From assembly GCF_022524485.1 (NCBI RefSeq), contig NZ_JAKXMK010000030.1, positions 100,611 through 164,610 of the forward strand: a stretch of DNA of 64,000 bases, written 5' to 3'. Source of the stretch: Pseudonocardia alaniniphila (GTDB lineage: Bacteria > Actinomycetota > Actinomycetes > Mycobacteriales > Pseudonocardiaceae). Shown here piece after piece: positions 52,013-60,065 of this stretch (position 1 is its first letter; every line of letters starts with the position of its first letter). Below the pieces are notes generated by a model. That model was given only the letters and a program-made list of their open reading frames with translations, was not told where the DNA came from and made no database searches. Made by a program: the position numbers and the translations under genes.

Positions 52013-53082
52013 GGCCAGGTCGGCCGTTCGACGGCGGGCCAGTCGATCTCGTGGGGGTTGCCGGCCTGGGCGTCCCGGATGTGGTCCGGCGGCTCCTCGA
52101 ACAACACCTTCGGGTCCATCAGCACGCGCATGGTCTCGAGCAGGCTGTCGAACATGTGGATCCGGACGACCTTGGCGGTGCCGTCGGGGGCGTCGTTGAA
52201 GTGCTGATGCCACAGGAAGTGGTCCACGACGATGAGGTCGCCCTTGCGCCAGGGGTGGTTCTTCCCGCCCTCCGGCTCCTCTCCCATGTAGCTGTGGCCC
52301 TCGCCCTCGAGCACGTAGAGCCAGGCCTCGCCGGGGTGGCGGTGCATGGACTGGCCACGGCCCGGTCCGATCTCGAACATGGCCATCGTGATCCCGGACG
52401 CCTCGTAGCCGATCGCCCGGTCCAGCAGGAACGTCGTGCGGGTGCCGCGCGGTGTCGGGAGCAGCTCCAGCTCGTCCCAGTTCGTGTGGAGCCGTCCGCT
52501 GCGCCGCTTGCGCTGTTCGCGGGCGAGCCGCCGCATCCGTCGTGAATAGGGGTCGGCACCGTCGATCTCGGAGGAGAAGGCCGGGCGGCCCGGAAGGTTC
52601 GCGAACGGCGTGTGCCCCTGGTCCTCCAGCACCGACATGCCCATCGTGGCGAGCATCGGCTCGCTCGAGAAGCTCAGGTACCGGGCGGTCTCCGCGCCGT
52701 CGTTCCCGGAGCGGTGCCAGGACCATGCGGGCAGGTGCAGCGAGTCACCCGGGCTCCAGTCGATCCGTTGCCCGTCGATCTCCGTCCAGCCCCGCCCGGC
52801 CACGACGAGGACCATCGCGTCCCAGGAGTGGCGATGGATCGTCGACGTGACGCCCGGGTCGATCTCGTGCGCGAGCGCGTCCATCGTGCGGGTCGGCCGG
52901 TCGCCGTCCTCGCTGACGTACACGCCGACGCGGGTGCCGCGAGCGGTCTCCGCCATCTCGACGTCAGCGAGCGCGATCACGGTCTTCTGGTAGTTGCGCC
53001 ACTCCTCGACGAAGGCGGCTCGACGCTTCTTCTGAATGTGGTAATGCGTCACCTCAGTGGTGGTACGCGAAGCAGAAGTCAC
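52009..53082 (-). CDS. Bicupin, gentisate 1,2-dioxygenase-like
   Basis: A two-cupin iron enzyme type of 357 aa. The first cupin has STIHRHSWDAMVLVVAGRGW (about residue 80) and the second MHRHPGEAWLYVLEGEGHSYM (about 245) with VDHFLWHQHFND (about 282). The pattern of paired His in both domains resembles gentisate and related ring-cleaving dioxygenases, though a non-catalytic or decarboxylating bicupin is possible. It lies between an ABC importer and the AAA ATPase and should act on the imported ring compound. Confidence 0.78.
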   Translation of the reverse strand: MTSASRTTTEVTHYHIQKKRRAAFVEEWRNYQKTVIALADVEMAETARGTRVGVYVSEDGDRPTRTMDALAHEIDPGVTSTIHRHSWDAMVLVVAGRGWTEIDGQRIDWSPGDSLHLPAWSWHRSGNDGAETARYLSFSSEPMLATMGMSVLEDQGHTPFANLPGRPAFSSEIDGADPYSRRMRRLAREQRKRRSGRLHTNWDELELLPTPRGTRTTFLLDRAIGYEASGITMAMFEIGPGRGQSMHRHPGEAWLYVLEGEGHSYMGEEPEGGKNHPWRKGDLIVVDHFLWHQHFNDAPDGTAKVVRIHMFDSLLETMRVLMDPKVLFEEPPDHIRDAQAGNPHEIDWPAVERPTWP

Positions 53083-53104
53083 TGTGCTCGAACCTTTCTC
53101 GGAG

Positions 53105-54085
53105 TCATCCCGCTGGGGTGACGAACGATGTGTTCACGATCTTCGCGACGTCGAGGCTCTTGACGGCGGGCACGGACGGCGCCAGCTCGGTCACCGACGT
53201 CTGCAGCTGCGCCACGGTGGGGGTCGGGACGTCGGGGAGAGCCTCCTGTGCGTAGTACTGCCAGGTCTCGTGCAGCGCCGCCGGGTCCGTCACGTTGAGA
53301 TGCTTCGACAGCACGCTCGTCGAGTAGGCCTCGTCGGACTTCTCCCGCGTGATGGCCTGCTGCACGGCCGCGAGGAACCGCCGGATCTGATCGCCGTGGC
53401 CCTTCACGTAGTCGGTCGTGGCCGCGATGCCCACGTTGGAGGCGGGGATCTTGTCCTTGGCCAGGTCGACCAGCGAGTGGTAGCCCGCAGCCTCGATCTG
53501 GGTCGTGGCCGGCGGGTGGGACAGCGCCGCGTCGATCGTGCCGGCGACCAGCGCGTTGTTGACGTTCGTGACCGAGCCCAGAGGCGTGAGCTGCACGTCG
53601 GACGGCGAGAGCCCGATCTGCTTCAGCGCCTCGAGTGTGGCGACGTACAGCGACCCGCTGGTGGACGTCACGCCGATGCGCTTGCCCTTCAGCTGCTGCG
53701 GGTCGGTGACCTTCGCGAAGAGCTCGTAGGGGAAGACCGGGGTGAGGGTCGCGAGGTAGTTCACCTCGCCGCCCGACGCCGCCCCGGAGACCATCTCGGA
53801 CCCGCCGATCGACGCGAGCTGGGTCTGGCCCGAGACCAGGGCAGGGAAGCCGTCCGAACCGCTGAGGTTCGTGAGCGTGACCTTCAGGCCCTGGGCCGTG
53901 AACAGGCCCGACTCGTCCGCGATCCAGAGTGGGAGCTGGTCGGCGACGACCTGGCTGTAGCTCACCGTCATCGTGTTGGCGTCGGCGGCCGAGGACCCCG
54001 AACCGCCACAGGCTGTCATCGACAGGGCCACGGTGGCGGCGAGGAGGGCGCCGGCGACGTTCCTTCGCCGGGCGTGCGACGTCAT
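53105..54085 (-). CDS. NitT/TauT-type ABC transporter substrate-binding lipoprotein
   Basis: A 326-aa receptor with signal peptide and lipobox (SMTAC, Cys about residue 26). The NMT1/SsuA fold is recognised by PLWIADESGLFTAQGLKVTL, SGQTQLASIGGSE and the LKGKRIGVTSTSGSLYVATLEALKQIG motif. AAGGAG is placed 8 nt before the ATG. It follows the permease gene and precedes the bicupin by 22 bp. Third independent receptor of this family in the window. Confidence 0.9.
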   Translation of the reverse strand: MTSHARRRNVAGALLAATVALSMTACGGSGSSAADANTMTVSYSQVVADQLPLWIADESGLFTAQGLKVTLTNLSGSDGFPALVSGQTQLASIGGSEMVSGAASGGEVNYLATLTPVFPYELFAKVTDPQQLKGKRIGVTSTSGSLYVATLEALKQIGLSPSDVQLTPLGSVTNVNNALVAGTIDAALSHPPATTQIEAAGYHSLVDLAKDKIPASNVGIAATTDYVKGHGDQIRRFLAAVQQAITREKSDEAYSTSVLSKHLNVTDPAALHETWQYYAQEALPDVPTPTVAQLQTSVTELAPSVPAVKSLDVAKIVNTSFVTPAG

Positions 54086-54135
54086 CGTCGATCTCCTTGG
54101 TGGTGGGAGCGGTGGTGTGCCTGCAGTGGCTGTTG

Positions 54136-54969
54136 TCAGCGGTCGGGGCGCCACGCGGCGAAGTGCTGCTCGACGCGGCGTAGGAGGCCGGTCAGCACCA
54201 CACCGGTGACGGCGAAGATGAACAGTCCGGCGAACACGACGGACGTCTGGAACTGCTGGCCCGCGTTGTTCATCAACATGCCGACGCCGTGCATGGCCCC
54301 GCTGAGCTCGGCGACGAAGACGCCGATCAGGGCCTGCCCGACCGCGAGCCGCAGCCCGCTGATGATGAACGGCACGGAACCGGGAAGCGCGATGGTCCGG
54401 AAGATCTGCAGGTCGCCCGCGCCGAAGCACCGGGCCACCCGCAGCACCGCGGGATCGAGGTTCTGCACGCCGCTGGCTGAGTTGATCAGGATGGGGAAGA
54501 CCGCCATCAGGAAGACGATCGCGATCTTGGACGTGTCGCCGATGCCCAGCCAGATGATCAGCAGCGGGGTCAACGCGATGCGCGGGGTCGCGTACAGGAA
54601 CGTGACGAGCGGGTTCGCGATGTAGGAGAGCCTGCGGTACCAGCCGATCAGGAGCCCGAGCGGCAGCCCGATGACGGTCGCGATCACCAGGCCGTAGAGC
54701 AGCTCCTTGCCGCTGGTGAGCAGGTCGTCCCAGATCGTGACGCTGCTGAACAGCTGCTCGAAGGCCCCCACGACGTCGATCGGCCCCGGGAGCACGATCG
54801 CCGGTTTGACCCGCAGCGCGGCGACGAGCTGCCAGAGGCCGAGCACCACCACGACGGCGGCGGTCCCGTACAGCAGCTGCGGTCTCGGCCGCCGTGACGG
54901 GGCGCCCTTGCGGGCGGCGGGTACGCGGGGCGGCCTGGTGGGGGCGGCTGTGGCGATCGGTGGGGCCAT
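54136..54969 (-). CDS. NitT/TauT-type ABC transporter permease
   Basis: A 277-aa membrane protein with six hydrophobic segments; SASGVQNLDPAVLRVARCFGAGDLQIFRTIALPGSVPFIISGLRLA is the EAA-type loop. A Pro/Arg-rich 30-residue N-terminus precedes the first helix. Its ATG shares one base with the ATPase stop (TGATG). Confidence 0.9.
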   Translation of the reverse strand: MAPPIATAAPTRPPRVPAARKGAPSRRPRPQLLYGTAAVVVVLGLWQLVAALRVKPAIVLPGPIDVVGAFEQLFSSVTIWDDLLTSGKELLYGLVIATVIGLPLGLLIGWYRRLSYIANPLVTFLYATPRIALTPLLIIWLGIGDTSKIAIVFLMAVFPILINSASGVQNLDPAVLRVARCFGAGDLQIFRTIALPGSVPFIISGLRLAVGQALIGVFVAELSGAMHGVGMLMNNAGQQFQTSVVFAGLFIFAVTGVVLTGLLRRVEQHFAAWRPDR

Positions 54970-55898
54970 CAGTGGACGTCTCCTTCGGGCGCGGCTGCGT
55001 CCGGCCCGGCCTCGGCGCCACCGCCGTACAGCACGTCGGCGATCTCGTCGACGAGTGCGAGGAACTCCGGTGACCGGCGGAGGCGCTGGTGGCGCGGGCG
55101 CTCGAACGGGACTGCCACCTCGCGGACGATGTGGCCGGGGCGGGGGCTGAAGACGCAGACGCGGTCGGCGAGGAAGGCCGCCTCGGCGATGTCGTGCGTG
55201 ACGAACAGCGCCGTGACGTCCTGCGCGGTGCAGACGCGCAGCAGCTCCGCCTGCATGACCTCGCGGGTCTGCGCGTCGATCGAGGCGAACGGCTCATCGA
55301 GCAGGAGCAGTTCCGGCTCGACGGCCAGGGCCCGCGCCAGGTTGACCCGCTGCTGCATGCCGCCGGAGAGCTGCGCCGGGTACCGGTCGGCGAAGCCCGA
55401 CAGCCCGACGAGGTCGAGCAGGCCGCGTGCCCGGTCCCGTGCCTGCGAGCGCTTCATCCGCCTGCCGAGCTCCAGACCGTAGGTGACGTTGTCGAGAACG
55501 CTGCGCCAGGGCAACAGGCTGGCCTGCTGGAACACCATCGCGCGGTCCGGCCCCGGACCGGGGATGTCGGAGCCGTCCAGCTGCAGCGTGCCGCCGTTGA
55601 TCGGGATGAAGCCGGCGATGGCGTTGAGGAACGTGGTCTTGCCGCAGCCGGACGGCCCGACGATGCAGACGAAGTCGCTGCGCGACAGCTCGAGGTTCGC
55701 GTTGTCGACCGCGAGCGTGATGTCCGAGTCGGCCGTGCCCGGAGCGCGGTACTCGATACGGACGTTCGACGCCGTCAGGTGGGCCGGGCGCGGTGGGTCG
55801 GCTCCCGCCCCCCGTGGTCCGGAGGACACCCCCACCAACTGCGGTACCGCCGGGCCACGTCTGCGGGACATGAATCGGAGGCTACGGACTGACGTCAT
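54969..55898 (-). CDS. NitT/TauT-type ABC transporter ATPase
   Basis: A 309-aa ATPase with Walker A GPSGCGKTT (about residue 82), FQQASLLPWRSVLDNVTYGLEL, LSGGMQQRVNLARAL (about 177) and Walker B LLLLDEPFASID (about 197). No clear ribosome site precedes the ATG; Met at residue 10 is an alternative start, and the first 40 residues are not needed for the fold. First gene of the minus-strand operon that continues through permease, receptor, bicupin, AAA ATPase and dehydrogenase. Confidence 0.88.
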   Translation of the reverse strand: MTSVRSLRFMSRRRGPAVPQLVGVSSGPRGAGADPPRPAHLTASNVRIEYRAPGTADSDITLAVDNANLELSRSDFVCIVGPSGCGKTTFLNAIAGFIPINGGTLQLDGSDIPGPGPDRAMVFQQASLLPWRSVLDNVTYGLELGRRMKRSQARDRARGLLDLVGLSGFADRYPAQLSGGMQQRVNLARALAVEPELLLLDEPFASIDAQTREVMQAELLRVCTAQDVTALFVTHDIAEAAFLADRVCVFSPRPGHIVREVAVPFERPRHQRLRRSPEFLALVDEIADVLYGGGAEAGPDAAAPEGDVH

Positions 55899-55999
55899 AC
55901 CGATGCAATACTTCGCTCATGGCAGGTGCAGGTGCTCGCGGCCGGAGCCGGCGGGACCTGCGGGAACACTCGCCGTGCCCGGGTGATCCGTCGCCGCAC

Positions 56000-56803
56000 T
56001 CAGGCGGAGTCGCGTTCAGGCGCCCGGCGGGTGCCCTGGGCCAGCACCTCGGCGATGCCCGCCGCAGCCGAGGCGGGATCCAGGTAGGTGCCGCCTCGCA
56101 CGTGCGGCTGGTACCCGTGGTCCAGCTCGTAGTGCAACGGCACTCCGGTGGGGATGTTCAGCGTCTCCACCTCGCGCGGGGTGAGGCCGTCGAGGTGCAT
56201 GCACAGCGCCCGCAGGGAGTTGCCGTGTGCCACGACGAGGACGACGCGACCGGCGTGCAGATCAGCGGCGATCGCGTCCTGCCAGTAGGGCACGACCCTG
56301 CGGTACACGTCGGCGAGCGCCTCGGTCATGGGCAGCTCCCGAACCGGCACGCCGGCGTAGCGGCGGTCGTGCCGGGCACTCGACGGGTCGTCCTCGGGCA
56401 GCGGCGGTGGCGCGTGCTCGTACGAGCGGCGCCAGAGCGCGTAGCTCTCGTCCCCGAACTCGGCGCGCACCGCCGTGCGGCTGCGGCCCTGCAGGGCGCC
56501 GTAGTGCCGCTCGTTGAGGCGCCAGCTGCGCCTCGTCGGCAGCCACGGGTGCCCGATCGTCGCGAGTGCGATGTCCGCGGTGTGGATCGCCCGTGTCAGC
56601 ACCGAGGTGTGTACGACGTCGGGGATGAGCGCCTGCTCCGCCATCAGCTCGCCGGCGCGGGCCGCCTCCCGCCGACCGCGGTCGCTGAGAGGAACGTCCA
56701 GCCAGCCGCTGAAGCTGTCCTCCGAGTTCGCCGCGCTCTGCCCGTGGCGCAGCAGGAGCAGCGTGTGTGCGCCGCCGCCGGGGCGTGGCCGTATCGCGCG
56801 CAT
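56000..56803 (-). CDS. gpmA: 2,3-bisphosphoglycerate-dependent phosphoglycerate mutase
   Basis: A glycolytic enzyme exchanging 3- and 2-phosphoglycerate. The catalytic-His motif LLLLRHGQSAANSEDSFSGWLDVPLS (about residues 15-41), RLNERHYGALQG (about 93) and VVAHGNSLRALCMHLDGL (about 185) identify the dPGM type rather than a generic histidine phosphatase. Length 267 aa, slightly extended by an N-terminal basic stretch. It seems unrelated to its catabolic neighbours; actinobacteria usually carry a further gpm gene elsewhere. Confidence 0.85.
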   Translation of the reverse strand: MRAIRPRPGGGAHTLLLLRHGQSAANSEDSFSGWLDVPLSDRGRREAARAGELMAEQALIPDVVHTSVLTRAIHTADIALATIGHPWLPTRRSWRLNERHYGALQGRSRTAVRAEFGDESYALWRRSYEHAPPPLPEDDPSSARHDRRYAGVPVRELPMTEALADVYRRVVPYWQDAIAADLHAGRVVLVVAHGNSLRALCMHLDGLTPREVETLNIPTGVPLHYELDHGYQPHVRGGTYLDPASAAAGIAEVLAQGTRRAPERDSA

Positions 56804-56826
56804 CTATGCTCCCTCCGCCGGTCTGA

Positions 56827-56842
56827 GGTATGATGTTAGACC
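56827..56842. promoter_or_regulatory. GGT-N10-ACC operator candidate before the ferredoxin gene
   Basis: GGTATGATGTTAGACC sits about 40 bp before the ferredoxin start. It has the same GGT-N10-ACC layout as the site at 61942-61957 and shares GGTCTAA (reverse strand) with 57245-57251. Confidence 0.45.
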
Positions 56843-56880
56843 AATGCCGCAGCGTCGGCCCGATCTGATGAGGGGGCGCC

Positions 56881-57204
56881 GTGCCCAAAGTTGTCTTCGT
56901 CTCCGCCGACGGCACCGAAACCGGTGTCGACGCCAGGGTGGGCGACTCCGTGATGACGGCGGCGACCCAGAACGGCGTGACCGGCATCGTGGCGGAATGC
57001 GGCGGCAACGCCAGTTGCGCGACGTGCCACGTCTGGGTTCGCGAGGAGTTCGTCGAGCGGGTGGGGGAGCCGGGTGACCTCGAGGAGGACCTCCTCGACC
57101 TCGCGGTGACGGAACGGCGAGCGGGCAGCAGGCTGTCGTGCCAGATCGTGATGACCGAGGACCTGGACGGCCTGGCCGTCGAGATCCCGCCGGACCAGCC
57201 GTGA
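56881..57204 (+). CDS. [2Fe-2S] ferredoxin, putidaredoxin/adrenodoxin type
   Basis: A 107-aa electron carrier. The cluster cysteines are in CGGNASCATC (about residues 40-49) with the fourth in RLSCQ (about 87), giving the C-x5-C-x2-C-xn-C pattern of putidaredoxins. It starts at GTG. It lies 144 bp before the Rieske oxygenase and probably feeds it electrons; no ferredoxin reductase gene is in the window. Confidence 0.9.
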   Translation: MPKVVFVSADGTETGVDARVGDSVMTAATQNGVTGIVAECGGNASCATCHVWVREEFVERVGEPGDLEEDLLDLAVTERRAGSRLSCQIVMTEDLDGLAVEIPPDQP

Positions 57205-57244
57205 CCCGCCCGTGCGCACGGTGTCCCCACAGGTGGACGAGAAG

Positions 57245-57260
57245 GGTCTAATGGTCTTAT
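57245..57260. promoter_or_regulatory. Shared regulatory motif before the Rieske oxygenase gene
   Basis: GGTCTAATGGTCTTAT lies about 90 bp before the oxygenase start. GGTCTAATGGTCT matches the reverse strand of 61953-61965 at 12 of 13 positions. It reads as a direct repeat of GGTCT half sites. Confidence 0.5.
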
Positions 57261-57348
57261 TGTTTTCGAGATTCGAGAGTGACCCGCCCGGCGCACGCCG
57301 GACGACACGGACCACCCCGCGATGCAGCAGGCGAAAGGAAGGCCAACG

Positions 57349-58635
57349 GTGCTCAAGCAGGAGATCAACGAGCTTCTGACGCAGACGGGGCCGGGAACTC
57401 CGATGGGCGACCTCTTCCGTCAGTACTGGATACCGGCTCTCCTGGCCGAGGAGCTTCCCGAGAACGACTGTCCGCAGGTCCGGGTGAAGCTCCTCTCCGA
57501 GCGCATGATCGCTTTCCGCGACAGCGAGGGCCGCTACGGGCTGATCGACGAGTTCTGCGCCCACCGCGGTGTGTCGCTGTGGTTCGGCCGCAACGAGGAG
57601 GGCGGACTGCGGTGCGCCTACCACGGGTGGAAGTTCGACGTGACCGGCCAGGCCATCGAGGTGCCGTCCGAGTCGGAGAACGGCAACTTCTGCGCGCACG
57701 TCAAGCTCACGTCCTACCCCCTCGTGAAGATCGGTGACGTGCTCTGGACGCACATGGGTGACCCGGACAAGCGGCCTCCGTTGCCGGAGTTCGAGTTCGC
57801 CCAGGTGGCACCCGAGCAGACCTACATCTCGAAGCGCTGGCAGGAGTGCAACTGGCTGCAGGCCTTCGAGGGCGGCATCGACTCCAGCCACGTGTCCTGG
57901 CTGCACGCAGGGGGTCTGAAGAACGACCCGCTGTTCAAGGGCTCCAAGGGCAACGAGTACAACCTCGCCGACTTCAAGCCGTTCTTCGAGGTCGCCGAAG
58001 CCGACGGCGGCCTGTTCGTGGGAGCGCGCCGCAACGCCGAGGCCGACAGCTATTACTGGCGCATCACCCCGTGGGTCATGCCCAGCTTCACGATGATCGC
58101 GCCGCGGGCCGACCACCCCGTCCACGGGCACTGGTGGATCCCGATCGACGACGAGAACTGCTGGGCCTACTCGTTCGACTACCACCCCACCCGCGCGCTC
58201 ACGCCCACCGAGGTCGAGAACATGAAGGCGGGCCACGGAGTGCACAGCGAGAACATCCCCGGCACCTACCGCCCGACGGCCAACAAGGACAACGACTACC
58301 TGATGGACCGCGACGCGCAGCGCCGGGGCGAGTACTTCTCGGGCATCAAGGGCATCGCCATTCAGGACTCCTCCCTGCAGGAGAGCATGGGGCCGATCGT
58401 CAACAGGTCCAAGGAGCGGCTCGTCTCCGCCGACGCCGGCATCATCAAGGCCCGGCAGAAGCTGCGGAAGGCCGCGCTCGCCCTGCGTGAGGAGGGTGTC
58501 GTGCCCCCCGGCGTCGACCCGCAGCACCACCGCGTGCGTTCGGCCGCCGTCGTCCTGCCGCGGGACGAGTCCTTCATCGAGTCGAGCCGCGACGCGCTGA
58601 CGGCCGCGCCCGGCAAGCCGCACGCCACCGTCTGA
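57349..58635 (+). CDS. Rieske non-heme iron oxygenase, alpha subunit (phthalate 4,5-dioxygenase-like)
   Basis: A ring-hydroxylating or O-demethylating oxygenase of 428 aa. The Rieske centre is CAHRG (about residue 70) and CAYHGW (about 89). The mononuclear iron ligands are in GGIDSSHVSWLH (about 177-188, Asp-x2-His-x4-His). The sequence group (FRQYWIPALLAEELPENDCPQVRVKLL start) is the homo-oligomeric phthalate 4,5-dioxygenase type, which needs only a reductase or ferredoxin partner. The GTG at 57349 is favoured by AAGGAAGG upstream. Later genes suggest a product leading to protocatechuate-type 4,5-cleavage (inference). Confidence 0.88.
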   Translation: MLKQEINELLTQTGPGTPMGDLFRQYWIPALLAEELPENDCPQVRVKLLSERMIAFRDSEGRYGLIDEFCAHRGVSLWFGRNEEGGLRCAYHGWKFDVTGQAIEVPSESENGNFCAHVKLTSYPLVKIGDVLWTHMGDPDKRPPLPEFEFAQVAPEQTYISKRWQECNWLQAFEGGIDSSHVSWLHAGGLKNDPLFKGSKGNEYNLADFKPFFEVAEADGGLFVGARRNAEADSYYWRITPWVMPSFTMIAPRADHPVHGHWWIPIDDENCWAYSFDYHPTRALTPTEVENMKAGHGVHSENIPGTYRPTANKDNDYLMDRDAQRRGEYFSGIKGIAIQDSSLQESMGPIVNRSKERLVSADAGIIKARQKLRKAALALREEGVVPPGVDPQHHRVRSAAVVLPRDESFIESSRDALTAAPGKPHATV

Positions 58636-58664
58636 GCAACCCGACGTCCAGGGAAGACACCGAT

Positions 58665-59189
58665 ATGACGACGCGACCCGTGCTGCTGAGCAGCTGTGCC
58701 AAGGCGACCACCGCCGCCGAGGCGCGGTTCCGGATCGACGTGCCGATCGAGGGCCGCCGAGGCGCACGGGTGGTGGCCCTGGACGACGACGCCGCGACCA
58801 TCGTCCGGCGTCTCGCTCTGCAGCAGTGGAACGGTGCCCGCTTCTTCACCCTCGTGGCTGGCGCCGGATCGGGCCGGAACGGCGTCGGCGACGACCCGGA
58901 CGAGATGCCCCTGCACCGCACGAACGGCACGGACACGCGGCTCGCCGACGAGCTCATGGCCGCGGACGTCGCGGTCATGCTCGCCACCGCGGACGGCGGC
59001 GCGGCGGCCGCCGCCTCGGCGATCGGGCGTGCCTGCGCCCGGCGCGGCATCATGACCGCCGGCCTGGTGCTCGGTGACCGCCATGAGGTCGGCGACGTCG
59101 TCGTCGCCCTCCGCCCGTACGCACAGGTGCTGCTCGTGACCGCCGACGAGCAGGACGTGCACGAGGTGCTGACCGCGCTCAGGGCGTGA
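58665..59189 (+). CDS. Small protein with FtsZ/tubulin-like G-box segment, function unknown
   Basis: A 174-aa protein. The stretch LADELMAADVAVMLATADGG (about residues 92-111) followed by AAASAIGRACARRGIMTAGLVLG resembles the FtsZ segment around GADMVFITAGMGGGTGTGAAPVIAEIAKE...LTVAVV. The glycine-rich tubulin signature is degraded (ADGGAAAAAS) and the N-terminal GGGGNN loop is absent, so GTP binding is doubtful. It is 29 bp after the Rieske oxygenase and 40 bp before the PanB-like gene. I do not know its job; a helper or sensor protein of the pathway is possible. Confidence 0.6.
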   Translation: MTTRPVLLSSCAKATTAAEARFRIDVPIEGRRGARVVALDDDAATIVRRLALQQWNGARFFTLVAGAGSGRNGVGDDPDEMPLHRTNGTDTRLADELMAADVAVMLATADGGAAAAASAIGRACARRGIMTAGLVLGDRHEVGDVVVALRPYAQVLLVTADEQDVHEVLTALRA

Positions 59190-59229
59190 GCGACTCTTCC
59201 CCTGCCCGACCCCGGACGACGGAGGCACG

Positions 59230-60054
59230 ATGGACGAGAAGGTGACCCTGCCCGGGCTGCAGGCGATGAAGCACGAGCGGCGCAAGATCGTCTGCGTGGT
59301 CGCGTGGGACTACCAGATGGCCCGCATCGTCGACCGCGTCGGCGTCGACATCGTCTCGGTCGGCGACACCGTCGGGATCAACCTGTGGGGCCAGCCCAAC
59401 CCGCTCGAGATCACGATGGACCAGCTGCTGGTGGTCTGCCAGGCCGTCCGGCGCGGGGTGAAGCGGGCGTTGGTGTCGTGCGACTTCCCGTTCGGGCCGC
59501 TGCAGGAGGGCCCGGACAGCGCCGTGCGCGCGGCGATCCGGCTCGTGAAGGAAGGCGGTGTCGACCTCGTCAAGCTGGACGGCGCAGCCGATCACCTCGA
59601 CGCGGTCGCCGCGGTCAACCGGGCCGGGATCCCGGTGTTCGCCCAGTTCGGGATCACCCCGCAGACGGCGCTGCGCTACGGGATCACCTACAGCGCCACC
59701 CCCGGCAGGGGGAGTGAGGTGCCGGTCGAGATGACCGACGAGATGGTGGCCCAGGCGAAGAGCTTGGAGGCGGCGGGGGCCGCGCTGCTGAACTTCACCA
59801 ACTCCGGCGCGGTCGTCGGCCCCGAGGTCGTCCGGGCGGTGTCGATCCCGGTGCTCGGCGGGCACGGCGGTGGCCCGTGGCTCGACGGGCGGATCCGGCT
59901 GGCCACCGCGGCGATCGGCTACGGTGCCTCGGGCGTGGACGATCCGCCCGACACCTACGCCAACGTGGCCCGGATCGCCCACGACGCGATCGCCGAGTAC
60001 GCGGCGGACGTCCGGGCGGGGCAGCAGATCAGAGGCGGCATCCCCGTCACCTGA
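59230..60054 (+). CDS. PanB-like (ketopantoate hydroxymethyltransferase family) protein, altered active site
   Basis: A 274-aa PEP-mutase/PanB-superfamily barrel. The metal Asp residues remain (SVGDTVG about residue 46, SCDFPFGP about 87). The KLEGG Lys/Glu loop reads KLDGAADH (about 117), the GHVGLTPQ His is AQFGITPQ (about 140), and the strand that holds the catalytic Glu reads ALLNFTNSG. True ketopantoate synthesis is therefore doubtful. It is co-transcribed with oxygenase genes and may be an aldolase or lyase acting on a ring-cleavage product. Confidence 0.8.
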   Translation: MDEKVTLPGLQAMKHERRKIVCVVAWDYQMARIVDRVGVDIVSVGDTVGINLWGQPNPLEITMDQLLVVCQAVRRGVKRALVSCDFPFGPLQEGPDSAVRAAIRLVKEGGVDLVKLDGAADHLDAVAAVNRAGIPVFAQFGITPQTALRYGITYSATPGRGSEVPVEMTDEMVAQAKSLEAAGAALLNFTNSGAVVGPEVVRAVSIPVLGGHGGGPWLDGRIRLATAAIGYGASGVDDPPDTYANVARIAHDAIAEYAADVRAGQQIRGGIPVT

Positions 60055-60065
60055 GAGGAAGGTTC

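Noticed and set aside
51137..53082. CBASS anti-phage operon (because of the TRIP13-like ATPase)
   Set aside because: No CD-NTase, HORMA or effector gene is nearby; neighbours are metabolic.
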